Part shown: one piece after another, positions 27,328-38,100 of the stretch
How the letters are laid out: each line of letters begins with the position of its first letter
Position numbering within the stretch: position 1 is the first letter of the stretch
The notes under the pieces: generated by a model
Told to the model about the DNA's origin: nothing
The model's input: only the letters and a program-made list of their open reading frames with translations
Databases searched by the model: none
Program-made: the position numbers and the translations under genes
Assembly: GCA_963826795.1 (NCBI GenBank)
Contig: CAWGYT010000018.1
Location: 1 to 64,000 of the forward strand
Source of the DNA: CAWGYT01 sp963826795
GTDB taxonomy: Bacteria; Planctomycetota; Planctomycetia; Pirellulales; Pirellulaceae
DNA length: 64,000 bases
Direction: 5' to 3'

Positions 27328-27549
27328 TCAGCGTTCCCGGTAGATAATCCGCCCTTTGGTCAGATCATACGGAGACAACTCGACTTTGACCCGGTCACCC
27401 GGCACAATCCGGATGAAGTGCTTCCGCATTTTTCCAGCCACATGCGCCAAAACTTCGGGACCATCGTCGACCTGGACGCGAAATCGCGTATTCGCCAAAG
27501 CCTGAGTCACGGTTCCTTCGACTTCCAGGGCTTCTTCTTTTTTCGCCAT
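27328..27549 (-). CDS. infA: Translation initiation factor IF-1
   Basis: Binds the ribosomal A site during initiation. The 73-residue product is a full-length S1/OB-fold IF-1: AKKEEALEVEGTVTQ at the start, FRVQVDDGPEVLAHVAGKMRKHFIRI in the centre and SPYDLTKGRIIYRER at the end. ATG 27549 is fixed by homology; the open frame upstream to 27615 is not part of the family. It is free-standing rather than within a ribosomal-protein operon. Confidence 0.96.
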   Translation of the reverse strand: MAKKEEALEVEGTVTQALANTRFRVQVDDGPEVLAHVAGKMRKHFIRIVPGDRVKVELSPYDLTKGRIIYRER

Positions 27550-27615
27550 AAACGACTCAGAGCCGCGGGGGCTCCTCACCTCAGTTCCTAAAGACAGCTC
27601 GATTCGAGAGTACAA

Positions 27616-27643
27616 ACTATAGCAGGTGTAGGACTTGGGTCTA
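27616..27643 (-). promoter_or_regulatory. Probable sigma70-type promoter of infA
   Basis: On the minus strand TAGACC (27643-27638) and TATAGT (27621-27616) are separated by 16 bp, matching the -35 and -10 consensus at 4 of 6 and 5 of 6 positions. Transcription would begin about 60 nt before the infA ATG. Confidence 0.5.
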
Positions 27644-27758
27644 GATCCAGCCGATTGATTCTCGCGGGGAATTCACGTCCGATCCGACTCGACGCAACTC
27701 GACCACCGGGAGTGGCGTCGTTCCCGAGCCCGCCAAGATTCGCTCAGGAAGGCCCCAT

Positions 27759-28946
27759 TCAGCCGCTTACGGCAACCTCGAAGCCGTCCCGCAGCGCTGC
27801 CACGATCGATTCGGCCGATTCGACCCCGACAGAGAGTCGAATGGTTCCTTCGGAAATTCCCAGGTGATTCCGCTGCTGCACCGACAAAGAGCGATGGCTG
27901 GTGGAGGCGGGATGGCTGAGTGTGGTGGAGACCTCGCCCAGCGACGGACAGAAGGGGATGTCAGGACAAGCCGCGATCAAGCGTCGGACCGCGTCGCGTC
28001 CGCCCCGCAGCTCGAACGTCAGGATGCTGCCTCCTGCCCCGGGCAACAACAGCGACCGAACTCGCGCCGCATCCGGGTGACTGGCGAGCCCGGGGTAGCT
28101 TAGGCGGGCAACCTGAGGCTGCCGCTCCAACCACTCGGCCACCACACGCGCGTTATGACAAGCGCGCTCCATCCGCAAGTGCAGCGTCGCGACGCCGCGG
28201 CTTGCCAACCAGCAATCGAAGGGACTGCTGGTCAACCCCCAGACGGAAACAACGTCCCGCACCGCAGCCAGTTGGTCCGCCTGCCCGCAAAGCAGGCCGA
28301 GCATCACGTCGCTGTGGCCGTTGATCATTTTGGTGACGCTTTCCATCACCCAGTCGGCGCCGAACTGAAGGGGCTGGCAGAGGTAGGGCGAGGCAAACGT
28401 ATTGTCGACCAGCAATTCCGCTCCCCCCGCATGCACCGCTTCCGCCAACTCCGGCAACGGGGCCACGCGGAGCATGGGATTGGTAAGGGTCTCCACGACG
28501 ACCAAGCGTGTTTCGGGGCGAAGGGCGCGGCGAACGGCATCGACATCGAGCGTATCGACGATCGTCGCCTCGACCCCAAGTCGGGGCCAATGGCGAGCCA
28601 ACAGCTGACTCGAACGCCCATAAAGCTGTTCACTGACCAGCACATGCTGGCCGGCCTCGAGCAGCGTCAGCGTCGCCGCGGCCAGCGCGGACATTCCCGA
28701 GGACGTCAGCACAGCCCATTGAGCGCCATGCAACAGACGCAGCTTTTCGCTCAACCGATCGGCGTTCGGATGGCCATCCCGCTGATACACATATCCCGCC
28801 TCGCCCCCCGCCAACAATCGCTCAGCCTGATCCGGATCCTGGCAGCGATAAACCGAACCGGGAAAGATCCCAGGTACCAACGAAGCAATCTCGCCCGAAA
28901 TCCCCCCGCCCGGTGCCGGACACACGTCATCCATTCGCTTACGCAT
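27759..28946 (-). CDS. Cys/Met metabolism PLP-dependent enzyme (cystathionine gamma-synthase/lyase family)
   Basis: A trans-sulfuration-type PLP enzyme, 395 residues. Family motifs are YQRDGHPNADRLSEKL, TSSGMSALAA (PLP phosphate site), VDNTFASPYLCQP with the PLP-contacting Asp, Lys206 in ESVTKMINGHSD as the Schiff-base lysine, and the SLGEVSTTLSHPASTSH region. The reaction could be cystathionine gamma-synthase, gamma-lyase or methionine gamma-lyase; sequence by eye does not decide. ATG 28946 is chosen from the start of homology; ATG 28934 is an alternative, and the frame to 29126 is unlikely. Confidence 0.88.
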   Translation of the reverse strand: MRKRMDDVCPAPGGGISGEIASLVPGIFPGSVYRCQDPDQAERLLAGGEAGYVYQRDGHPNADRLSEKLRLLHGAQWAVLTSSGMSALAAATLTLLEAGQHVLVSEQLYGRSSQLLARHWPRLGVEATIVDTLDVDAVRRALRPETRLVVVETLTNPMLRVAPLPELAEAVHAGGAELLVDNTFASPYLCQPLQFGADWVMESVTKMINGHSDVMLGLLCGQADQLAAVRDVVSVWGLTSSPFDCWLASRGVATLHLRMERACHNARVVAEWLERQPQVARLSYPGLASHPDAARVRSLLLPGAGGSILTFELRGGRDAVRRLIAACPDIPFCPSLGEVSTTLSHPASTSHRSLSVQQRNHLGISEGTIRLSVGVESAESIVAALRDGFEVAVSG

Positions 28947-29131
28947 CGAATCCACACCATCCCCCCAAGAACAGCCGCGAAAAAAAAACACCCGCCGAAC
29001 CGGCCCATAAGGCCGATTCCGGCTTGTATTGTACGCGACGTGAGGGAGAAAGGCGGATTTGGGAGGAGCTATGGCGTTACGAATTCCCTCAAACAAATCG
29101 ATCGATTTATGCTGATTCCGTATCAACCCTC

Positions 29132-29603
29132 TTACTCGTAAATTTCTGTAACCGCGATATTCGACTCATTCCCTTGCGGATCGCTCGTCTGAGCATAAAT
29201 CTCGCCATACCGCGCTGTAAGGAAGAACCAAGATGAAATCGCCCTGCGAGTCAACTGATGGATTCCCGTAGGCTTCACCCCAGATGGTTACGACATACAT
29301 GTTCGGATCGCCATCGCGGTCAGTCACATGACCGGTAATGACCAATAAGCCTCCGTAAATCGTGGCGTTAAGTTCCCGAATAATTGGTCGATACCCTGTC
29401 CCTCCACCTCTCACTTCCGTCCGTGCCAAGGCTCCGTCCGCTTGGAAGTGTGAAAAACAAATGGCCAATGCGAAGGACATCAATATTGAAATGACTTCTT
29501 TGGCAGCACTATGGCGACGCAAGAGCGAGCTGGCCGTCATCCGCATACAACACCCCCGAGTTTGAGACGTCGCGCGGCTAGAAGCGACCTGACGTTTCGT
29601 CAC
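29132..29603 (-). CDS. Small exported protein of unknown function (frameshifted C-terminus)
   Basis: The open frame 29166-29603 encodes 145 residues with a hydrophobic N-terminal segment (VISILMSFALAICFSHFQADGALA) and a beta-rich domain with GHVTDRDGDPNMYVVTIWG and VDSQGDFILVLPY. After SA the frame is lost; one base of adjustment near 29205 gives YGEIYAQTSDPQGNESNIAV, ending at the TAA at 29132-29134, a far more natural C-terminus. The pattern resembles an Ig- or Calx-like exported domain. Start uncertain because the N-terminus is long and basic. Confidence 0.6.
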
Positions 29604-29834
29604 TGGTCGCGCAAGGGAACAGAAAGGCTGTTTTCGACGCCGAAATCACATGCAATGTGGACGCCACCACAATCTGTGACTACACAGACGTCCGTTCGAA
29701 GAACGAGTGCAACGGCACCACCGATGGGTTGATCGCGGCAATGCTTCTAGCTAGAAGGAACATCGGTGTCTCTGCGAGTAAAACAGCAGCGTGATTGCCG
29801 CAAAAGACATCGATGTTGGCGCTAGGAATACTGG
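29604..29834. other. Gene-free stretch
   Basis: About 230 bp between the small exported protein and the kinase 3' end; slightly richer in A/T than its surroundings. No gene, repeat or terminator recognised. Confidence 0.3.
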
Positions 29835-32129
29835 CTAAGGTGAAGCACGTCTTGCGATTGCATCGTTTATTGAAAATAGAGAAAGCATAACGGATGGTTT
29901 TGCGACCAGGTCGGCACTGGACATCATCCTGCCGCTTGGCTTGCGTCTTGCGACTCGCAAGAACCTCTCGTCATTGAGCAGCGTCGAAAACGGATGCGGC
30001 GGCCTAAGTTTCCCGAGATCCAATGAGTGGCCTAGGTCTATGGCCCGGTCTACGTATCTAACGCACTCGTCAACTAGTGAGGAATCCGCATCGTGACTTG
30101 CAATTATTGCTGCGAGTTTCGCTGCAAAGAAATAGGTGGCGGAGTTCTGCGGTGAATTCTTGATGACTTCGCGAACAGCTTCCAAGCCCTTGCGCGGCAA
30201 GTAGTCGCCGTTGCTGTATCCGTAGCGTTTCAGTTCGAGAAGCGCTAGGTTGAGGTCGGCCTGCCATAGCGTCTTATCCGACCGTCGTGCGTTCTCTAGC
30301 AGGGAATCTGCCTCCAGGAATTTGTCCATTTGCGTCCTTCCATGACTCATTCGGAGGGCGGCCGTTTTGAGCACGCAATAGGCAAGATTGTTATAGACAT
30401 CCGCGCTGGCCGCTCCAGTTGCGATCAATTGTCGATATTCGCTCGCGGCCATCTCAAACTCATTCTTCTTCACCAAGCAATACGCACGGGCGTTGATGAA
30501 GTCGGGATGATTTTTGTGACGGATGGCGAGCGTGAAGTCGCGGTAGGCGGCGTCCAACCAGCCCTGGTAGTTGTCGGTTTCGAACTGGCGCATGGCGGCG
30601 CAGCCGCGGGCCAGGTAGGCTTCGGCGAATTCGGCATCGACCGACAAGGCCGCGTTCAGGGACTCGATCGCACCGTGGTAATCCTGCTGATGATACGCCT
30701 GGACGCCGAGCTGAAAGTATCGAACTCTCCGCGGGGGTTGTGCGGCCCACCACATCGAACCGGCAGCGCTTGCGGCCAGAGCTCCGATCAGCAGGGATGC
30801 GACCAGTCCCCGCCGCTGGCGGACCCACCGGACGACACGACAACGGAACGATAACCTCCGGGCCAACGATCGCTCGAGTTCATGCATCGAAGTCGGTCGC
30901 TGCGACGGGTCAAAGGCCAAACATCGCGTCACGAGGTCCGCGACCGCGTGATCGACGTTCGGATTCAGCTGGCGGAGCGAGCGGGCACCGCGCTGTTGAG
31001 AATCGAGCATCCGGCCCGCCAATTGGTACGGCGACTCGTCCTCTTCGGCCATTCCAAACGGCGGTTGACCCGTTAACAGCTCAAACAGAATCCCGCCGAG
31101 TGAAAAAATATCCGATCGCTCGTCCACCCGGTCATCCTCGTCCGCACCCAACAACAACAATCGGATCTGCTCCGGTGCCATGTAGGGCAGCGTCCCGCCG
31201 GTCACGAGGTTGTTCGACTCGCGGCTGGGTGAAAGATTGAAATCGACAATCAACGGCATCCCGGTGGTCGACATCACAATGTTCGAAGGCTTCAGGTCGC
31301 CGTGCAAGACGCCTCGGTCGTGCGCGTGAGCCAGCCCGGCCGCCAGCTGGGCGACCAGTTGCAAGACGCCCGTGACATACGGCGCCTGGCGCCTCAGCCG
31401 CATTCGGGGCGTGAGCTGGTGGTAGCGGTCGCCGCGGCGAGCCAGCGCGCGAGACGCTTCGTAAATCACCGACGCGCTGAGCGGCTGACGCGCCTGACCG
31501 AATGCCACGTCGATCACGTCAAATAATGTGCTCCGCCCGACAAACGGCATGCAGATCCCCGTCAGCTGCGTTTCGGGATCCACCTGCACCGAATAGACCG
31601 CCATGATGTTGGGGTGATCCAACGCCCCCATCGTATCCGCCTCGATCGCCCCTCCGTGCGAGACCTTCACGACGACCTGTCGGTTACCGAGGCCCGGTTG
31701 AGCACAGAGATACGCCCGCGCAAACGCGCCTCGGCCAATCTCCTCGACCACGACAAACTCGAAGAGCTCGTCGCCGCGCCGAGGCCAAGCGACCGCCGTC
31801 TGCTGCGACAGCAGCGACGGATGCGCGCGCAGGTACTCCTCCACCTCGATTTGCCGACTTAAGGAACGACTGATCGAGGGAAAACGCTGACAGAATGACG
31901 ACACGTCAATCCGCTCGCCGCTCTCCCGCCGAAGGCAATACTCCTCATAGGCCAACTCCAGCATCGAAGCCCGGTCCTGGCTGACCTCCGCGTGCGATTG
32001 CAAGAAAGCCAGCGCGTCCGGCGGATCCGACGCGCGCTGCCAGATCAGCTTGATGCGTGACAATAAGTCCCGCGCCTGAGTTGCCGGGACCGTCGCATCG
32101 GTCGACTCATGCATCGTCGACTGTTTCAT
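29835..32129 (-). CDS. Membrane Ser/Thr protein kinase with TPR domain (DFN variant)
   Basis: A 764-residue kinase. Glycine loop IGRGAFARAY at 131-140, Lys155 in VVVKVS, catalytic loop HGDLKPSN with Asp278 (HGD, not HRD), metal loop DFN at 296-298 in place of DFG, and APE at 318-320. A transmembrane helix follows at about 446-465, then TPR-like repeats (YHQQDYHGAIESLNAALSVD and onward) to about residue 690. The N-terminal 120 residues match the leader seen in sigma-associated planctomycete kinases. Its start overlaps the 3' end of the ECF sigma gene (23 bp; 8 bp if ATG 32114 is used), implying coupled expression and a functional pairing. Confidence 0.9.
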   Translation of the reverse strand: MKQSTMHESTDATVPATQARDLLSRIKLIWQRASDPPDALAFLQSHAEVSQDRASMLELAYEEYCLRRESGERIDVSSFCQRFPSISRSLSRQIEVEEYLRAHPSLLSQQTAVAWPRRGDELFEFVVVEEIGRGAFARAYLCAQPGLGNRQVVVKVSHGGAIEADTMGALDHPNIMAVYSVQVDPETQLTGICMPFVGRSTLFDVIDVAFGQARQPLSASVIYEASRALARRGDRYHQLTPRMRLRRQAPYVTGVLQLVAQLAAGLAHAHDRGVLHGDLKPSNIVMSTTGMPLIVDFNLSPSRESNNLVTGGTLPYMAPEQIRLLLLGADEDDRVDERSDIFSLGGILFELLTGQPPFGMAEEDESPYQLAGRMLDSQQRGARSLRQLNPNVDHAVADLVTRCLAFDPSQRPTSMHELERSLARRLSFRCRVVRWVRQRRGLVASLLIGALAASAAGSMWWAAQPPRRVRYFQLGVQAYHQQDYHGAIESLNAALSVDAEFAEAYLARGCAAMRQFETDNYQGWLDAAYRDFTLAIRHKNHPDFINARAYCLVKKNEFEMAASEYRQLIATGAASADVYNNLAYCVLKTAALRMSHGRTQMDKFLEADSLLENARRSDKTLWQADLNLALLELKRYGYSNGDYLPRKGLEAVREVIKNSPQNSATYFFAAKLAAIIASHDADSSLVDECVRYVDRAIDLGHSLDLGKLRPPHPFSTLLNDERFLRVARRKPSGRMMSSADLVAKPSVMLSLFSINDAIARRASP

Positions 32130-32703
32130 CCGTCCCCGCCTCCGTCAAGCGATCCAGTACGCGCTGCACCGTCCGCTCGCTCAGCCCCAATTGCTGAGCA
32201 ATCGAACGGTTTGTCTTGCCCATCAAACGCAGGCGAATGATCCGGCGATGCCGCTCCGGTTGGGACTCCAAGATCCCCATCCAACGCTCACGCGCCATCG
32301 CGAACTGACTGGGCGTCGGCTCCCGTGACTTCAGCCGACCGCCAGCTTGCTCGACGTCCCCCAACGCCCGCTCACGCCGCACCGAATACTTCTGCGTCTG
32401 AATCCGGCGACGCATCTCGTCGATCACCTTGTTCCGGGCCATCCGAGCCAAGAGGCCAACCAACTGCTGCGGCTCCACCACCCCGTCCAGCTGATCCGGG
32501 GAAGAAAAAAAACTCGCCCACACGGCCTGAGCGAAATCCTCCGAATCGAACTTGCCTCGAATCTCGCGGCCCAACGTCCGCCGAATCGCCCGCAAGACAT
32601 GCGGACCGTACGACTCGACGAGCTCCCACGCCGCCTCGTCCGAACCCTCGCGAGCCCGTCGAAGCAGGTCCCCAAATTTCGTCTCGGACGCGCGTCCATC
32701 CAT
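32107..32703 (-). CDS. ECF-type RNA polymerase sigma factor (kinase-associated)
   Basis: A 198-residue sigma70-family factor. Region 2 lies at about 20-95 (ESYGPHVLRAIRRTLG, DSEDFAQAVWASFF, RMARNKVIDEMRRR), and region 4 at about 140-190 with HTH NRSIAQQLGLSERTVQRVLDRL. It belongs to the planctomycete group of ECF factors encoded next to Ser/Thr kinases (the ECF-STK type). The kinase gene overlaps its stop codon, so phosphorylation rather than an anti-sigma factor is the likely control; this is inferred from family context. Confidence 0.9.
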   Translation of the reverse strand: MDGRASETKFGDLLRRAREGSDEAAWELVESYGPHVLRAIRRTLGREIRGKFDSEDFAQAVWASFFSSPDQLDGVVEPQQLVGLLARMARNKVIDEMRRRIQTQKYSVRRERALGDVEQAGGRLKSREPTPSQFAMARERWMGILESQPERHRRIIRLRLMGKTNRSIAQQLGLSERTVQRVLDRLTEAGTDETVDDA

Positions 32704-32932
32704 CGCCAGGGAGGCCTCGGAAAAAAAACAAAAAGAATTTTTGTCCGGCTGCGAGCCCTAATTTCGTCTTTACCTTCCGCGGCCTCGCACCACACTCACT
32801 CAAGTGCGTCGCGCCAGGTCGCTCGTGGTTCCGCTGACCACGTCGCTGCCGGCAAATCGACGCTGGCATTGTAGTGCAAAGCGGGCCAAATACCACAACC
32901 GAAGACGCCACACACAATACCCCAGAGCCCCC

Positions 32933-33595
32933 ATGTCACCCAGTCGAGTCGTCCGCACCATTCGCCTCCTCCAACTCGTCGCCCAGCAGCCCGGGATTGC
33001 CCTGCCCGAACTCGCCCGCTGGCTCGGCTGCAGTCGCCGCACGCTCTACCGCGATCTGCAATTGCTCCGGGACGCGGGATTCCACATCGACTCGGTCCAT
33101 CAGCAGCTCACCGTCCGCGGGCTGGCCGAGTTGCCGCCCTCGACGCTCTCGGCCGACGAGCTGCTGGCGTTGTTGGCGGCGCTGAACGTCTCGCCTCTCG
33201 TCCACCGGCCCGACTACCGCAAGCTGGTCCATCGCGCTCTACAACACCTGCTCAGCGGCTGCTCGCCCGCCACGCGACAACTGTGGTTGTCCCTAACCCG
33301 CCGCTTGAAAATCGGTCCCGGAGTCCCGACGACGCCGCAGCTGAGCGCCACGCTGTTCGGGCGGCTCGCTTTCGCCTTGGAGCAAGCGATGACGCTGGCC
33401 GTCACCTGGGAGGAATCGCCGCAGGTCCGAACGGCGCGGTTGATCCCCCGCGCGATTGTCGCCACCCAAACCGGCTGGATGCTGTTGGCGGAGTCGTCGA
33501 GTAGCGGGCGTGCCTACGAAATCCCGTTTCAGTCGATTCGCGACGTGTCGGACGACCTCCCGTTACGGAAGGTGAAACTGGGCGCAGTTGGGTAA
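32933..33595 (+). CDS. HTH/WYL-type transcriptional regulator (YafY-like)
   Basis: A 220-residue DNA-binding regulator. The N-terminal winged helix reads RTIRLLQLVAQQPGIALPELARWLGCSRRTLYRDLQLLRDAG, the DeoR/YafY signature. The C-terminal part resembles a shortened WYL ligand domain, with LIPRAIVATQTGWMLLAES and YEIPFQSIRDV, but lacks a clear WYL tripeptide. Shorter than usual for YafY (about 310 residues). ATG 32933 is chosen over upstream in-frame starts because homology begins there. Its last 33 bp overlap the 3' end of the convergent LarA-like gene. Confidence 0.8.
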   Translation: MSPSRVVRTIRLLQLVAQQPGIALPELARWLGCSRRTLYRDLQLLRDAGFHIDSVHQQLTVRGLAELPPSTLSADELLALLAALNVSPLVHRPDYRKLVHRALQHLLSGCSPATRQLWLSLTRRLKIGPGVPTTPQLSATLFGRLAFALEQAMTLAVTWEESPQVRTARLIPRAIVATQTGWMLLAESSSSGRAYEIPFQSIRDVSDDLPLRKVKLGAVG

Positions 33596-34844
33596 CATGC
33601 CGGACGCATCCAGCGGTAAGGGACGAGGCGGATGGAGAATTTCAAGGTCCGAGCGGCCCTGAGCGGCCTCCCAATAGGCGGCCGAACACTCGAGTTCCTG
33701 CAGTTGGAGCGTGTTGCTGATCCACATTAGCTCCGCCGCTTCCGGCTCACGCAGCCCGATCGAGGTGAGGGCGGCCTGCAGGACCTCGCGATCGGTCGGA
33801 AAATGAAGTGGAATCATCGCGCCGGTCGGATGATTGGCCGTCACGCAGTTGGTCGCGGTCTTGATCGGATCGAGTTGATCGACGACACGCTGCAGTGTGA
33901 ACTCGGCGAGACCAATGCCGGATGCATTGCCATGGGTGGCGGCCGTCAGCCCGCGCACGAAGATATCGCGCATCCTCACTTCGTCCTCGCCCAGTGCCAC
34001 ATGGTCGTTGTACTTGCGACCGATCAAATTCGTGTCCATGCCGGTTCCGCTGATGTTCTTGCCGATTTCATCCACGATCAGCAGATCCGCGTGAGCAAAC
34101 GGAAGGCTCGGCATCCAGGCCTGAGCTTGTTTCAACAGCGCTTGCTCACGTTGCTCGAACTCAGACGGCCGTACCGCCTCGATCAAGGCCGTCTGTTCGT
34201 AGCCGTTCTCGACAATCGCCAGGCCGGCCACGATCTGGCAGCGAGATCGCACTTCCGCCGCAACGCTTCGCACAATCTGGCCGAACGAGTAGTCCTGAAT
34301 CGCGCGATGGTAGATGTCGGCCCCGTCCTTTTTGCCGAGACCGATCAGCAGCATCTTCATCAGGCCGCTTTGAAGATTCCCGGTGAAACCCGTGTGCGGC
34401 TTCACCCGATTGCAGACCAAAACGTGATCCGCCTCGAACGCCAATCGATCAAAGTAAACCGGAAAACCCTCCGGGGCCTGGCAGACGACGACCGTGTCCA
34501 TCTCCGATCGGATGGGACAACCACAGGTCGCCTCCGTCACACCCAGGCTGCGCAGGACGTCACGCTGTCCCTCGGCCGTCGCGCCACCGTGACTGCCCAT
34601 CGCCGGCACAATGAAAGGTTCCGCCTGCAATTCGCGCAGAGATTGAACCGCTGCGCGGAGGATCTCGGCGATCCCGTGAATACCCCGACTTCCGGCGGTC
34701 AACGCGACCGTCTGCCCCGGACGGATGCAATCTTGCAGCTGAAGCGATGCTGAGCTGCTGCCGAACCGTCCCGGCCAGATCGGTGACCTGGGGTCCCTCG
34801 AAACGCTGACGGACGCGAAATACGTGCGGATAAGCGGCCAACAT
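33563..34844 (-). CDS. Lactate racemase (LarA)-like DUF2088 protein (frameshifted N-terminus)
   Basis: Related to the nickel-pincer enzyme family. Conserved stretches include VALTAGSRGI, FIVPAMGSHGGATAEGQ, VCNRVKPHTGFTGNLQSGLMKM (His and Lys region) and DEIGKNISGTGMDTNLIGR. The long frame to 34879 starts with a non-homologous segment. The true N-terminus, MLAAYPHVFRVRQRFEGPQV from ATG 34844, lies in another frame and joins at about 34740-34755 (VRQQLS to SLQLQDCIRPGQTVAL). No larB, larC or larE homologue is visible here. The substrate is unknown; the family contains epimerases and racemases of 2-hydroxy acids. Confidence 0.8.
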
Positions 34845-35115
34845 GGGGTTCTGCCTGCGTGGAGAAACGGCGACGACACTCGAGATTCCAGCGTCTCCGC
34901 CCGAAAGCACTTGGTTCGGCTGGTCGAGAAGCCGATGAAACCATACGATCCACCGACGCCCTATCTTACCGGCCGCCCCCGGGTCGCGTCACGGGCCGGC
35001 ACGCCATGACCTGGAGCGATACGTGTCGTCGGTCGGGGTCAATCCTACCGGCAGCGTCGCGGCGGGCGAAGCCGTGGTCCAGCTCGATCGGGACACGCAG
35101 TCATGGAAAGCAGTC

Positions 35116-38100
35116 ATGGGAAGACGAACTCGCCGTTCACGACGTGGTCCACTTGATCCATTAACGTCCGAGTCGGACGCGGTCGCTGCGCCCGGAGCGC
35201 TACCACGGCGGGGATCGGCTCGACGTCGTCGACGGCGCGTGCTGCTGGCCATCGGCGTGATCTTCGTCAGCGCCGTCCTCTTTGGCCCGGCGCTGATCGT
35301 TCGGACGCCCGTCCTCTCCTGGGTTGTCACGCATCTCACGGAGACCCTCCCGGGAAAGGTCCGCGTCGGTTCGGCTCGGCTCGGTTGGTGGCGTCCGATC
35401 GAACTGGGCGACCTGGAGGTCCGCGAGTCGGGGGGAGAATCCCTGCTGACCGTGCGTCGCGTGAGCTGGGATCGATCGCTTTGGCAGCTGCTTTGGGATG
35501 CGACGGATCTCGGCACGATCACGATTCGCGAGCCGACGGTGACGTGTCGCCTCCGCGCGGGGGGAAGCAATCTGGAGGACTGGCTGGCCGCGCTGCCAGT
35601 CGCCGCTGACAATTCGGCGTCGATGGCGCGGGGCCGAGTCATCGTCGAAGCGGGCACCCTGGCACTGGACGGCCCCACGGAATCGACCACGCTCGAGGAA
35701 CTGACGGGAACCCTTGAACTGCCCTCCGCTGACCACGAACCGCTACGCTTCGCGGCCGCGATGACACCGCGACGGACCGATTCGGGCACTTTGGCGACGA
35801 GTGCTCGCGGGGTCGTCCAACTGCGGGGCGAACTGCGGCTCGCGGCATCGTCCCAGACCGAGCCTGAATCGACCTGCCGGGTGGAGTTCGAGCTCCGCGA
35901 GTTCCCCCTCGAGGTGTTCGGGCCGCTCGCGACTCGAATCGGCCAGACGCTGCAGCTGGAAGGACAAGCCAGCGGACGCGGAGAAGTCCAGCTTGTCCTC
36001 GGAGATTCGATCGCGTGCCCGCGTGTCGCAACCCAGCTTCACGTGGCGAACTTGCGCTGCGCGGGTCCACTGCTGGGCGACGAGCGACTTCAGCTGGATC
36101 AACTCGAAGTGCAGATCGACGCGGCGCAGGGGGCGGCGAACTGGCATGTCGCGCAGGCCTTGGTCCGCTCGGAACTGGGCGAGGTTCAACTGGCCGGCGA
36201 GCTTGAGGCGGCCGCGTGGACAGGACGTCCCGTCGATCTGCTGTTGGGGCTAACCAAGCAGCCGCTGAAGGTCGTCGCTGAGGTGGATCTGGCGGCTTTG
36301 TCGCGGCAAATGCCCCGCACGTTGAGGATTCGCGACGACACACAACTGCATTCCGGCCACGTCCGTGTGGAGCTACACAATCAACTCACGCCCACCGGCC
36401 CGCGTCTGGCCGGAACGCTCGACGTCGAACAGCTTGTCGCACGCCAGGCCGGACAGACCGTTCCCTGGCTGGATTCGATTCATGCCAGACTGGCACTTGC
36501 GGGTCACGGTCACGGCTGGCGCGTCGAGACCGTCTCGGCCCAGGCCCCCTTTCTGCAGCTGGAAGGCCAAGGCGATTTAGAACGGGGGGAAGTCAAATTG
36601 CGGTCGGACTTGACGCTGCTGGGACACGAGATCGGGCGTCTGTTTGAATTCGATCCCGACACCCTCGCCGGCCATTTGCAGGCCCAACTGAGCTGGCAAC
36701 GGGACGAAGACGAGCGGTGGAAACTCGCCGGCAGCGGGACGGGCCAATCGCTGGCGATCCGCGGGCCCGGTGGGGCGATGCTGCGGGAATCCAACCTGGC
36801 GACGGAGTTCCAGCTGGATGGCCGTCAAACCGGCTGGCAGATTTCGACGATCGACGCGGGACGAATCCAGCTGTCGACGGCCGATCAGGATCGCCTGAGT
36901 GCGACCTTGCGTCAGCCGGTTTCGCCCGTCGGACCTGCCACCAGTTGGCCGCTCGACGTGGCGGTCTCGGGCGACTTGAAACGTTGGCGCGATCGCGTGC
37001 AGACGATCTTGGGCGGGGAATTCCCCGAGTTGCAGGGCCAGTTCGACGCTCAGGCGCAAATCGTTGCCGCGCCAGCTCAGATCCAGCTTCAGCCCGTGCA
37101 GCTCACCGTGCAAAACCTGCAGTGGTCCCCCTCCGCTGGCGAACCGTGGCTGGAACCGACGGTCCAAATTCGAGCGGCGGGACACTACGACGTGCGGTCC
37201 CGGCAGCTGGCCTGCGCCGAGTTGACGCTGGCCAGCGCAACCATGTCGCTGCGGGCGCAGCGCCTGCGATGGCCACTTCCAACCGATCCGGCCGACGCGG
37301 GCGAGATTCAATACCGAGCCGATCTCGCCAAGCTCTGGCAGCGGACCAGCGGGACGGTCGCGGGCGGTCCGACGGGTCAGTGCGAGGGTCGGCTGCAGTT
37401 GGCTCAGCGCGAGGGCAGCTGGGCGTTTCAGACCACCCACACCGTCGAGCGATTCCAATGGCTCGCTCCGCCGGCTCGGAACGGGCAACTCGGGAAACTG
37501 GTGTGGCGAGAGCCGCGCCTTCAATGGCTGGCCGACGGCTTGTTCTCGGCCGACGACTGCCAGATTCAGCTGACGCGTGCTCGGCTGGAAACCGAAGCGA
37601 TGACGATCCAGTCTTGCGGGACCGTAGGACCGGAGTCGGGAATCTGGGCGGCCGATCTCGAAGGGCAGACGGAGATTCATTGGGAGCGTCTGACACCTCA
37701 GCTGCGGCCATGGCTGGGCGACGGCGTCCTCCTCTACGGCCAAATCACGCGCCCATTCCGCCTGCAGGGACCGCTCCAAACGCTCGCTCCAAGTCGACCG
37801 AATTCGGCGCCATCCGGCCTCACCCGCGCGGTCTCGCAGTCCCGGCCGTCGTCCTCCGGCGTGGCCATGCCGCCCGGCAGGCTACCCAGGGGACTGGTTG
37901 CCGAAATCGGCGGTGGCTGGGAACGAGCGGAAGCTGCCGGACTGACGTTTGGGCCGACCGACGTCAAGACGCGTCTTGCGCAGGAAGTGCTCACGTTCGA
38001 TCCGTTGGAGATCCCAGTCAGCGACGGGCGCCTGCGGTTGGCTCCCCAGATCGAGTTGCGTGCCCCGTACACGCTCACGTTCGCCAAAGGCCCGTTGGCC

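Noticed and set aside
28155..29141. 328-codon plus-strand open frame
   Set aside because: Antisense to the PLP enzyme gene, which has full motif conservation; the frame is open because of high GC.
36577..37779. 400-codon minus-strand open frame
   Set aside because: Antisense shadow of the AsmA-like gene.
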